DNA of 5,935 nucleotides, taken from positions 1 to 5,935 of the forward strand of contig JAJAYR010000483.1 in the NCBI GenBank assembly GCA_026786155.1, given 5' to 3'. The DNA is from Pyrinomonadaceae bacterium (GTDB taxonomy: Bacteria; Acidobacteriota; Blastocatellia; Pyrinomonadales; Pyrinomonadaceae). The translations under genes were made by a program, and so were the position numbers. The notes beneath the pieces are model-generated. The model had not been told where the DNA came from and made no database searches. It worked only from the letters and a program-made list of their open reading frames with translations. This document shows, one piece after another, positions 1 through 5,850 of this stretch (position 1 is the first letter of the stretch; each line of letters opens with the position of its first letter).

Positions 1-98
1 GCCGACTGCCAACTGCCTTCCGCCTTCTGCCGACTGCCGACTGCCTTCCGCCTTCTGCCGACTGCCGACTGCCGACTGCCATCCGCCTTCCGCCTTCT
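1..98. repeat. Heptanucleotide tandem repeat tract (14 units)
   Basis: The tract reads in perfect 7-nt register as fourteen units, all starting GCC. With A = GCCGACT, A' = GCCAACT, B = GCCTTCC, C = GCCTTCT and D = GCCATCC, the order is A A' B C A A B C A A A D B C. A 28-bp higher-order period (AABC) is therefore visible on top of the 7-bp one. The tract ends 4 bp beyond the stop codon of the minus-strand permease gene and continues off the left edge of the window, so its true length is unknown. It resembles the short tandemly repeated repetitive (STRR) heptamers known from filamentous cyanobacteria. All units have the same orientation, so the tract cannot fold on itself and is not a terminator. 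I see no coding potential. Confidence 0.93.
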
Positions 99-102
99 GT
101 TT

Positions 103-1923
103 TTACAGTCTCCAAAATATCGGAACTAGAACGATTGCCACGATGAACACGACAATCGTTAAAATCGTGCCTACTTTGACGAAATCCATAAACCGATAAC
201 GTCCCGGCGTATAAACCAAAACGCAAGCCGGTTCGAGCGGCGTGATGAACGAAAATGACGCGGCGAAAGTGATGGCGACGGCGAACGTGCGCGGGTTGAG
301 TCCGAGCAGGACGGCGGTTTTTATCGCCACCGGCAGGACGACGAGCGCGGCGGCTTGATTGGACATCGGCTGCGTTAAGGCGACGGTTAGCGCGAAAAAT
401 CCGGCAAGCACGGCGGTGGCGCCGTATTGCTCAAAGTATTCGACAATCAAACCGGCGAGATATTTATCAGTTCCGGTTTTTTCCATCGCAATCCCGAAAC
501 TCATCATACAGGCGATTAAAACAAGCAGACGAAAATCAATCAGCGAGTAAAGTTCCGAATGCCGGACGGTTTGGGTAACGAGCAGCAGCAGCACGCCGAG
601 CAGAACGGCGATGGCGAGCGGAACTTCAAAACCCGTTACGACTTTCGACAAGGAGAGCGCGAGAAAAAGTCCGAACGCGGCAATCGCCCAGCCGCGTTTC
701 GCCGTTCGCAGGCTATCCGCCGAAACGTCTTCGAGCAGCAAAATTTCGCCTTCGCTGACATACGGCTCAATCGAACGGCGGCTGCCCTGCACGAGCAGCA
801 CGTCGCCGAATCTTAATTTAACGTCGCTGATTTTTTCGAGAAAGTTTTCGCCGTGCCGGTTTATTGCCAGCACGGTTAAATCGTAGTTTTGGCGAAAGTT
901 CGAGGACTTCAAAGTTTGCCCGACGAGTTTTGAATCGCGCATTATCATTACTTCCAAAAGTTCGACATCGGCATTTTCCAAATCCTGGTCATTTAGTTTG
1001 AAGTCGGCTTTAATTTCCAGCCCGGCTTCCGATTTAACATTTAAGATGTTGGCGAGTTTTCCGGCGACCAGCAGCAAATCGCCGTTTTCGACGCGCTCGT
1101 CCGGGCGCGGCGCGATTCTTTGCTCTTTGCCGCGCATAATTCCCAAAACGGTCAAATCGAGTTCAAGGTTGATATTCGCCTCGCCGAGCGTTTTGCCAAT
1201 CAAGTGTGAATCCGGCAAAACCATCACTTCCGAAACGTATTCGCGGATGTGATACTGCTCGGTCAGCGAATCTTCGCCGCCGCGGTTCGGCAGCAGTCGG
1301 ATGCCGATGAAAAGCATATAAAGCAGTCCGACGGCGACCATAATCACGCCGACCGTCGTCAATTCAAACATCGAATACGGCTGTAATTGTTCGTAATACG
1401 CGCTCAAAGTCGGGTCGTTTTGATAACGCTGCAACGCGCTGCTGACCGCCAGATTAGTCGAAGTGCCGATTAAAGTGCAGCTTCCGCCCAGAATCGCGCC
1501 GAACGCGAGCGGCATCAGAAGTTTCGACGGCGCGATTTTCGCTCTGGTCGCCAAACCCAAAACGACGGGAACGAACATCGCCGTCGTCGTCGTGTTTTTC
1601 AAAACCGAAGCGGAAATTGCCGCGACGATCATTATCAAAGCCGTCAGCAAAAATTCGTTGTTGCCCGCAATCCGGTAAAGTCGGCGACCGATTAAATCAA
1701 CGATGCCGGTTTTGACCAGTCCGCCGGTCAAAACGAACAACCCGCCGATGATGATAATCACGTTGTCGCCGAAACCCGACAAGCCTTCCTGAACGGTCAA
1801 AACATTGGTCATCACCAAGCCGATGACGAGCAAAATGCCGACGACATCAACGGGAATTTTCTCCGACGCGAACAAAGCGACGGCGACCAGAAGTAGAATC
1901 AGGGTAATTGCGATTGGCGACAT
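103..1923 (-). CDS. SLC13/DASS-type permease with two RCK_C (TrkA-C) domains
   Basis: This encodes a 606-aa inner-membrane transporter of the divalent anion:sodium symporter (SLC13/CitT) type. Hydrophobic segments lie at about 4-20, 28-45, 53-75, 91-108, 115-125, 135-160 and 186-210, and again from about 411 to 603. The hydrophilic stretch 215-405 between them holds two similar RCK_C-like domains, about 231-290 and 321-382; each has a VMxxxDSxLxGxTL-type start, a DLTVL strand and a GDxLLV end. The inverted-repeat substrate motifs appear as [11 protein letters not shown] (109-119) and [11 protein letters not shown] (521-531). GTSTN (153-157) and a [17 protein letters not shown] segment (573-585) are also family-like. 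The ATG at 1923 is the only ATG, GTG or TTG in frame back to the upstream stop; no Shine-Dalgarno is seen. In known proteins RCK_C domains bind ligands and gate transport. The substrate cannot be told: sulfate or a dicarboxylate is plausible. The gene is divergent from hinT and is followed at once by the heptamer tract. Confidence 0.9.
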   Translation of the reverse strand: MSPIAITLILLLVAVALFASEKIPVDVVGILLVIGLVMTNVLTVQEGLSGFGDNVIIIIGGLFVLTGGLVKTGIVDLIGRRLYRIAGNNEFLLTALIMIVAAISASVLKNTTTTAMFVPVVLGLATRAKIAPSKLLMPLAFGAILGGSCTLIGTSTNLAVSSALQRYQNDPTLSAYYEQLQPYSMFELTTVGVIMVAVGLLYMLFIGIRLLPNRGGEDSLTEQYHIREYVSEVMVLPDSHLIGKTLGEANINLELDLTVLGIMRGKEQRIAPRPDERVENGDLLLVAGKLANILNVKSEAGLEIKADFKLNDQDLENADVELLEVMIMRDSKLVGQTLKSSNFRQNYDLTVLAINRHGENFLEKISDVKLRFGDVLLVQGSRRSIEPYVSEGEILLLEDVSADSLRTAKRGWAIAAFGLFLALSLSKVVTGFEVPLAIAVLLGVLLLLVTQTVRHSELYSLIDFRLLVLIACMMSFGIAMEKTGTDKYLAGLIVEYFEQYGATAVLAGFFALTVALTQPMSNQAAALVVLPVAIKTAVLLGLNPRTFAVAITFAASFSFITPLEPACVLVYTPGRYRFMDFVKVGTILTIVVFIVAIVLVPIFWRL

Positions 1924-1931
1924 TTGGCTGA

Positions 1932-1960
1932 ATGATACCGGAATTTTTGCCGTTTGAAAA
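1932..1960 (-). promoter_or_regulatory. Possible promoter of the permease gene
   Basis: Read on the minus strand, TTTTCA (1960-1955, 4/6 to TTGACA) and TATCAT (1937-1932, 5/6 to TATAAT) are separated by 17 bp. The -10 ends only 8 nt before the ATG, so transcription would begin 0-2 nt upstream of the start codon and the mRNA would be essentially leaderless. That would fit the missing Shine-Dalgarno. The call rests on a weak consensus match alone. Confidence 0.3.
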
Positions 1961-1989
1961 GAAAAATTTCGACTTTTTCGATGGGCGAG

Positions 1990-2005
1990 TTTTCGATAAC
2001 GAAAA
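1990..2005. promoter_or_regulatory. 16-bp palindrome, candidate operator
   Basis: TTTTCG-ATAA-CGAAAA is a perfect 6-bp inverted repeat with a 4-bp centre, in the middle of the divergent permease/hinT spacer. It covers the -35 region of the predicted hinT promoter. A half-site-like TTTTCGA also occurs 15 bp upstream at 1975-1981, matching 1990-1996. The position suits a repressor site, but no regulator is identified, and AT-rich spacers produce such palindromes by chance fairly often. Confidence 0.35.
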
Positions 2006-2021
2006 TTTCTTATGCTATACT
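1993..2021 (+). promoter_or_regulatory. Extended -10 promoter of hinT
   Basis: TATACT at 2016-2021 is a 5/6 match to the sigma70-type -10 and is preceded by TG at 2013-2014, the extended -10 signature. A weak -35, TCGATA (1993-1998, 4/6), sits 17 bp upstream. Transcription would start near 2028, leaving a 17-nt leader before the ATG at 2045. This argues against the in-frame ATG at 2012, which lies within the -10 region itself. Confidence 0.6.
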
Positions 2022-2044
2022 TTCGTTTAAATTATTTCCAAATT

Positions 2045-2395
2045 ATGAGCCAAGACACTACTATATTTTCTAAAATTATCGCGGGCGAAATTCCGACCGA
2101 ATTCGTTTATGAAGACGACATTTGCGTCGCCTTTAACGACATTAGTCCGCAAGCCCCGACGCACCTGTTGATCGTGCCGCGCGAGCCGATTGAATCGCTC
2201 GACAAGGCGCGAAACAAACATCAGGAAACGCTCGGCTACCTGCTTTTGGTAGCGGCGGAAATCGCCCGCGAACAAGGTTTTGCCGAAAGCGGCTATCGCA
2301 TTGTCATCAACACCAACGGCGACGGCGGGCAAACCGTTTTTCATCTGCACGTTCATCTGCTCGCCGGTCGTCCGTTCGTTTTCCCGCCGGGATGA
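2045..2395 (+). CDS. hinT: Histidine triad (HIT) family nucleotide hydrolase, HinT-like
   Basis: This encodes a 116-aa cytosolic enzyme of the HIT superfamily, close in pattern to E. coli HinT, which hydrolyses purine nucleoside phosphoramidates and aminoacyl-AMPs. The N-terminus has TIFSKIIAGEIPTE and DDICVAFNDISPQAPTHLL, which are family signatures; His40 matches the conserved active-site His of the THxLxxP strand. The triad HLHVHLL spans 100-106, and His102 is the expected nucleophile. The protein ends in GRPFVFPPG, the usual short tail. Thr and Ser (TIFSK) replace the CxxC cysteines of zinc-binding relatives, as in E. coli HinT. The ATG at 2045 is chosen because homologues start just before this motif and because an in-frame ATG at 2012 overlaps the promoter -10. 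No Shine-Dalgarno precedes it. The length is normal and the gene looks intact. It is divergent from the permease and followed by two terminator-like structures. Confidence 0.95.
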   Translation: MSQDTTIFSKIIAGEIPTEFVYEDDICVAFNDISPQAPTHLLIVPREPIESLDKARNKHQETLGYLLLVAAEIAREQGFAESGYRIVINTNGDGGQTVFHLHVHLLAGRPFVFPPG

Positions 2396-2400
2396 GTCAG

Positions 2401-2431
2401 AACCGGCTGCCGTCGCGGGCGGGTTTGTTTT
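2401..2431 (+). terminator. Possible first rho-independent terminator of hinT
   Basis: Six bases past the hinT stop, AACC (2401-2404) pairs with GGTT (2422-2425), and after one G-G mismatch GCT pairs with GGC through a G-U wobble. The hairpin runs into the U-rich TTTGTTTT (2424-2431). A competing fold pairs CCCGCC (2383-2388, inside the CDS end) with GGCGGG (2418-2423) before the same T tract. Either would act as a modest intrinsic terminator. It is weaker than the structure that follows. Confidence 0.42.
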
Positions 2432-2433
2432 AA

Positions 2434-2511
2434 GGGATGAAGGATGAGGGATAAGGGATGGACAAAGCAACAACTCGATTATTATTCATTTCATCCTTTA
2501 TCCTTCATCCT
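2434..2511. repeat. Inverted pair of heptanucleotide repeat tracts
   Basis: Four heptamers of the type (A/G)GGAT(G/A)N occupy 2434-2461. Three heptamers of the complementary type T(C/T)ATCCT occupy 2491-2511. The reverse complements of the right-hand units are AGGATGA, AGGATAA and AGGATGA, clearly the same family as the left. The sequence differs from the GCCNNCN units at 1-98, but the unit length and the intergenic 3'-flank position are the same. The intervening 29 bp are AT-rich and show no gene. Confidence 0.8.
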
Positions 2512-2516
2512 TTTTT
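2440..2516 (+). terminator. 21-bp stem made of complementary heptamer tracts, with T run
   Basis: The left arm 2440-2460 pairs with the right arm 2492-2512 over 21 consecutive positions: 19 Watson-Crick pairs and two G-U wobbles (2455-2497 and 2448-2504). The loop is 31 nt (2461-2491). The stem ends in T2511-T2516, of which four are unpaired. Both arms are heptamer tracts: GGGATGA, AGGATGA, GGGATAA and GGGATGG from 2434, and TCATCCT, TTATCCT and TCATCCT from 2491. On the minus strand the two wobbles would be C-A mismatches, so the helix is intact only in transcripts coming from hinT. The long loop is atypical for an intrinsic terminator; a role in 3'-end protection is the alternative. Confidence 0.65.
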
Positions 2517-2556
2517 AACTGCTTACTGACGTGCGATGGTATTGACGGAAAACACT

Positions 2557-3441
2557 ATGAAAAAAGTTTTCTTATTTTTATTGCTAACGACGTTGGCGTT
2601 TTTTCAGTTGAACTGCACCCGGAACGCGGCGAACGATTCAAATCAAACGAACGTCAATTTAGCGGTAGCGGCGGAAACTAATCAAACAAACGCCAACGTC
2701 AAACCGGCGGAAACGCCGCTGCCGACTTTTATCGACGCGGACGCGGCTTTGGCGGAAGGCAAAAAATTACTTGATAATCTGGAAACGGAAAAGGCGATTG
2801 ACGCGCTTTCGCAAGCCGTTAAATTAAATCCCGATTCAGCCGAAGCGCATTTTAATCTCGGCATCGCTTATTCGCTCGCCGAAAAATTAGAGGAAGAATC
2901 GGCGGTAACGCGAATCGAAACCACGCCGACTCCGAAACCGACCCGCAAAACGAAGAACGATCCCGCGCCGCGCACGAAAAATTCCGAAAAAGCATTCGAT
3001 AACGCCGTCAAAGCGTATAAAAAAATCTTAGCGAAAAATCCGAAAGACGACGTTTCGCATTTTAATCTCGGACGCGCCTACAACAAACTCAACGAAGATG
3101 AAGACGCGCTCAAAGCGGTCAAAGAAGCCGTTAAACTGAAACCTGAAGACTACGAGTATCAAACGGAACTCGGCGTGATTTTAATGAAACTCGCGCAGTA
3201 TGAAGAAGCCGTCGCCGCCCTAAAAAAAGCCCTCAATCTCGACCCGACGAATCTGCCAGCCGAAGATTTGCTCGAAAAAGCCGAAGCCGGACGCAAGCGC
3301 GTTGATTTCGGCAACAAACCGAAACCGCCGCCGCCGCCGCCGGAACAATCGCGTCCGCGCGGAGGAAATCCGAAACCGAAGGAAACCAACACCGCACCCA
3401 AAGAAGAGCCGAAACCCGAAACGCCGAACGCCAATCAATAA
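2557..3441 (+). CDS. Exported TPR-repeat protein, possible lipoprotein, with Pro-rich tail
   Basis: This encodes 294 aa. The ATG at 2557 gives a classic signal peptide: MKK, then a hydrophobic core (4-18), then Cys20. It has GGA (2547-2549) 7 nt upstream, so it is preferred to the in-frame ATG at 2536. The residues before Cys20 are Gln-Leu-Asn, and Asn at -1 departs from the usual lipobox (Gly, Ala or Ser), so lipidation is uncertain. Residues 21-50 are Asn/Thr/Ala-rich linker. TPR-like helices follow at about 61-92, 93-161, 162-195 and 196-230, each unit ending in an NP, KP or DP turn. The second repeat is split by a Pro/Lys/Thr-rich insert at about 119-145. A capping helix (233-248) precedes a low-complexity tail (253-294) with six consecutive prolines, encoded by (CCG)6 at 3325-3342. 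TPRs bind proteins; the partner is unknown, and envelope scaffolding is only a guess. Confidence 0.85.
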   Translation: MKKVFLFLLLTTLAFFQLNCTRNAANDSNQTNVNLAVAAETNQTNANVKPAETPLPTFIDADAALAEGKKLLDNLETEKAIDALSQAVKLNPDSAEAHFNLGIAYSLAEKLEEESAVTRIETTPTPKPTRKTKNDPAPRTKNSEKAFDNAVKAYKKILAKNPKDDVSHFNLGRAYNKLNEDEDALKAVKEAVKLKPEDYEYQTELGVILMKLAQYEEAVAALKKALNLDPTNLPAEDLLEKAEAGRKRVDFGNKPKPPPPPPEQSRPRGGNPKPKETNTAPKEEPKPETPNANQ

Positions 3442-3449
3442 AGCATCAC

Positions 3450-3590
3450 GACTGGAGCGCAAGCATCCCTGCTTGCCATGAGCGTGAAACGCGAAAAAAA
3501 AGTCGCGCGTAGATGCAGCGGTGGCAGATAATTGCGTCTTTTCGCGTCGAAGCGACGCTCATAGCAAGCAAGGGTGCTTGCGCTCCAGTC
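3450..3590. repeat. REP/BIME-like inverted pair of double-hairpin units
   Basis: Two units, 3450-3497 and 3539-3590, are inverted copies separated by 41 bp. Their outer 36 nt (3450-3485 and 3555-3590) match at 33 positions. Each unit forms two hairpins. The outer is GCAAGCA/TGCTTGC, with loop TCCC at 3466-3469 or AGGG at 3571-3574. The inner is GCGT-GAA-ACGC (3482-3492) in the left unit and GCGTCG-AAG-CGACGC (3544-3558) in the right. GGAG lies at the outer foot of each hairpin pair (3454-3457, and on the minus strand in the right unit), like the GTAG/GGAG tetranucleotide of REP elements moved by RAYT transposases. The pair starts 8 bp after the TPR gene stop. No transposase is in the window. 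An RNA role is possible but unproven. Confidence 0.75.
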
Positions 3591-3621
3591 ATTTGTCATT
3601 TGCGCTCCAGTCTTTTGTCTT
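3578..3621. repeat. 22-bp direct tandem duplication at the BIME edge
   Basis: Two adjacent 22-bp copies, 3578-3599 and 3600-3621, agree at 20 of 22 positions. Each starts TTGCGCTCCAGTC, the outer end of the BIME-like unit, and continues with TTTGTC. The second copy is thus a truncated extra terminus lying outside the intact pair. It may come from replication slippage or from a partial copying event of the element. Confidence 0.8.
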
Positions 3622-3662
3622 CTGCATCTAAAAAACACGCTTCAAATCTAATTTGTGTCAAC

Positions 3663-3691
3663 TTGACATCAACAAAGCGTTGCGGTGAGAT
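3663..3691 (+). promoter_or_regulatory. Possible promoter of the sigma54 activator gene
   Basis: A perfect TTGACA (3663-3668) stands 61 bp before the ATG at 3730. At 17-bp spacing the -10 would be TGAGAT (3686-3691), only 3/6. GATAAA (3689-3694, 4/6) fits better, but at 20-bp spacing. The stretch 3690-3718 is very AT-rich, as is common downstream of promoters. The exact -10 is unresolved. Confidence 0.35.
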
Positions 3692-3729
3692 AAATAATTA
3701 GAATTAAATAGTTTATTCGACCTTTGCTT

Positions 3730-5850
3730 ATGAAAATCGAAATCGAAAGTCCGGCGGTTTTTCCGCTCGAACGCAAAATCAAAATGCACGAAGCGCGGGA
3801 AGCGATTATTGACCGGCTGGCGCGTGATTTACCGACGAACATTGACCTCGCGCGATTTTTGAACGTCGTCGTTTCGGAAATCGGGCGAATGATGGCGGCT
3901 GACCGCTGCGACCTTTTGCAGCTCACGGCGGCAAGCGAACTTCGCATCAGCCACGAATGGCGCAAAAATGACACAATTCCGTCGAGCGAAGGCACGACGA
4001 TTCCGTTTGACGCGGCGAAACTCGCCGACCGCTTTGACATCACGAAACCGATTCGTCTGAACGACACTTCCAAGACGACCGACCCGACCGTCAAATTTTT
4101 TACCAAAGCGTTGGAAACGCAATCGCTGCTCGTCGTGCCGATTATTTTGAGCGGCAAAGTTTTGGGTTTATTGGGACTTCACGACACGCACGCGCCGCGC
4201 GAATGGCTCGACGAAGAAGTCGCATTTCTCGAATCAATCGCCCGCCAACTCGCCATCGGTTATCAATATACGAGCCTTTACGTCGCGCAGGAACAGGATT
4301 CGCGCCGGACGAACGCGCTGCTCGAAATCGCCAATGTTTTGAATTCTCATTCGGATTTCGGCGAAGTTTCGGCGCGGGTTCTGGAACGCGCCGTCGAACT
4401 CGTCGGGGCTGATTACGGCGCACTCGGCGTGCTTGACCAAACCGGCAAACGCATCACGCTCGCGTCATTCAAATTCGCCGAAGGCATCGAACCGAACGCC
4501 GTTTTGCAGATGATTCAGGAACACAATCAATCTCTCGACATCGAACCGTTTCCCGCGCTCGGCGACATTTTGCGCGAAGGCAAAACGCTGCGTTTGATTG
4601 ATACGCAATTGCCGTTTGCGGCGCGACTGATTTTTAATTCGCAACTCGGCGGAAAAGCCGCGCTCGTTGCGCCCGTTCGCGTCGGCGGGCAGGCGTTTGG
4701 ACTGCTCGGATTTGTTTGGGGCGAAGACCGCGTGAAACCGCTGGAAAATCACGATGTCGCGTTGGTTGAAGGCATCGCCGACCAAATCGGGACGGCACTC
4801 GAACGCGACCAGTTGAGCGCGGAAATAATGCGTCTGAAATCGGAACTGCACGAACGGCACACGAGCGAAATTATCGGGCAAGCCGCGCCGATTCGCCGCG
4901 CCGTCGAACTCGCGCTGACCGTCGCCGACACGAACACGACGGTTTTAATCAACGGCGAATCGGGAACGGGAAAGGAACTGCTGGCAAATCTGATTCATTA
5001 CAATTCGGGGCGCGAAAACAAATCATATATCAAATTAAACTGCGGCGCGATTCCCGAAACCTTGCTCGAATCGGAACTTTTCGGACACGAAAAAGGCGCG
5101 TTCACCGATGCGCGAAGTCAGCGCAAAGGACGTTTTGAAGAAGCCGACGGCGGAACTCTGTTTTTAGACGAAATCGGCGAGATGAGTTTATCGGCGCAGG
5201 TCAAACTTCTTCGAGTTTTGCAGGACGGCGTATTTCAGCGCGTCGGCGGCAGCGAAACGGTCAAAACCGATGCGCGAGTCGTCGCCGCGTCGAATGTTGA
5301 TTTGGAAAAAGCGATTGAAGCCGGAACTTTTCGCAAGGAGTTATTTTATCGGCTGTCGGTTTTTCCAATCGTCGTGCCGCCGCTCCGCGAACGCGCCGAA
5401 GATATTCATCTGCTCGTGTTTCATTTTCTCGAAATCTACAAACAAAAAAACAAACGCTTCGTGTCGGGAATTTCCAAAGAAGCCTTACGCGCGCTGGTCA
5501 ATTACGAATGGCACGGCAACGTCCGCGAACTCGAAAACGCCATCGAACGCGCCGTCATCATCGCTTCCGGCAGACAAATCGAACTCGACGATTTGCCCGA
5601 AGCCATCAGCCAACGCGCCTCCGCGTCGTTCGCGCAAGCCAAACAGGAACGGCTTCGCGCGTCCAGCGAAGGACGCGCGATAAGCCTCGAAATGGAATTT
5701 CCGGCGACGATGGAAGAAATCGAAAAACAGGCGATTGAACTCGCGCTCGATTACGCGGGCGGCGACAAATCTCGTGCATCGCGCCTTTTGAACATCGGCA
5801 GAAAAACTCTGTATCGTAAATTAGAACAATATCAAAACGGCGAAAAATAA
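3730..5850 (+). CDS. Sigma54-dependent transcriptional activator, GAF-GAF-AAA+-Fis
   Basis: This encodes a 706-aa cytosolic bacterial enhancer-binding protein that would remodel sigma54-RNA polymerase by ATP hydrolysis. Two GAF sensor domains lie at about 28-180 and 195-358, followed by a short helical linker (358-378). The AAA+ domain (about 380-612) has Walker A GESGTGKE (409-416), GAFTDA (456-461), Walker B GGTLFLDE (474-481), sensor I with Asn522, putative arginine fingers at 535 and 541 in [22 protein letters not shown] (551-559) and sensor [10 protein letters not shown] (597-604). A Ser/Ala/Arg-rich linker (625-657) leads to a Fis-type helix-turn-helix (661-701, with [22 protein letters not shown]). 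There is no receiver domain, so a small ligand or redox signal read by the GAFs is more likely than phosphorylation, as in NorR or FhlA. The loop has Asp where GAFTGA has its second Gly. The ATG at 3730 is preferred to a TTG two codons earlier; no Shine-Dalgarno is seen. The ligand and targets are unknown. Confidence 0.95.
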   Translation: MKIEIESPAVFPLERKIKMHEAREAIIDRLARDLPTNIDLARFLNVVVSEIGRMMAADRCDLLQLTAASELRISHEWRKNDTIPSSEGTTIPFDAAKLADRFDITKPIRLNDTSKTTDPTVKFFTKALETQSLLVVPIILSGKVLGLLGLHDTHAPREWLDEEVAFLESIARQLAIGYQYTSLYVAQEQDSRRTNALLEIANVLNSHSDFGEVSARVLERAVELVGADYGALGVLDQTGKRITLASFKFAEGIEPNAVLQMIQEHNQSLDIEPFPALGDILREGKTLRLIDTQLPFAARLIFNSQLGGKAALVAPVRVGGQAFGLLGFVWGEDRVKPLENHDVALVEGIADQIGTALERDQLSAEIMRLKSELHERHTSEIIGQAAPIRRAVELALTVADTNTTVLINGESGTGKELLANLIHYNSGRENKSYIKLNCGAIPETLLESELFGHEKGAFTDARSQRKGRFEEADGGTLFLDEIGEMSLSAQVKLLRVLQDGVFQRVGGSETVKTDARVVAASNVDLEKAIEAGTFRKELFYRLSVFPIVVPPLRERAEDIHLLVFHFLEIYKQKNKRFVSGISKEALRALVNYEWHGNVRELENAIERAVIIASGRQIELDDLPEAISQRASASFAQAKQERLRASSEGRAISLEMEFPATMEEIEKQAIELALDYAGGDKSRASRLLNIGRKTLYRKLEQYQNGEK

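Noticed and set aside
1..98. CRISPR array
   Set aside because: The units are contiguous 7-mers with no unique spacers.
2027..2473. 148-codon open frame on the minus strand opposite hinT
   Set aside because: It is antisense to a clear HIT gene with a full histidine triad, and its translation shows no family signature.
2459..2485. TGGACA and TATTAT as a promoter for the TPR gene
   Set aside because: The spacer is only 15 bp, and the site lies at the edge of and within the terminator loop. Both hexamers are 5/6, so it is not impossible, but support is too weak.
3490..3507. CGCGA-(A7G)-TCGCG hairpin as a terminator of the TPR gene
   Set aside because: The A run is in the loop and no T run follows the stem; it is part of the repeat unit's inner end.
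3521..3536. TGGCAGATAATTGCG, resembling a sigma54 -24/-12 promoter upstream of the sigma54 activator
   Set aside because: GG and GC are separated by 9 rather than 10 bp, spacing is strict for sigma54, and the match lies inside the repeat element.
3435..3638. 67-codon minus-strand open frame across the repeat region
   Set aside because: It is made almost entirely of the inverted repeat units; its Cys/Arg-rich translation is a repeat artefact.
3513..3701. 62-codon plus-strand open frame before the activator gene
   Set aside because: It starts inside the BIME element, crosses the 22-bp duplication and has no Shine-Dalgarno or domain.
4142..4881. Long Arg-rich open frames on the minus strand opposite the activator
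   Set aside because: They are typical shadows of a GC-biased gene with clear GAF/AAA+ coding in the plus frame.
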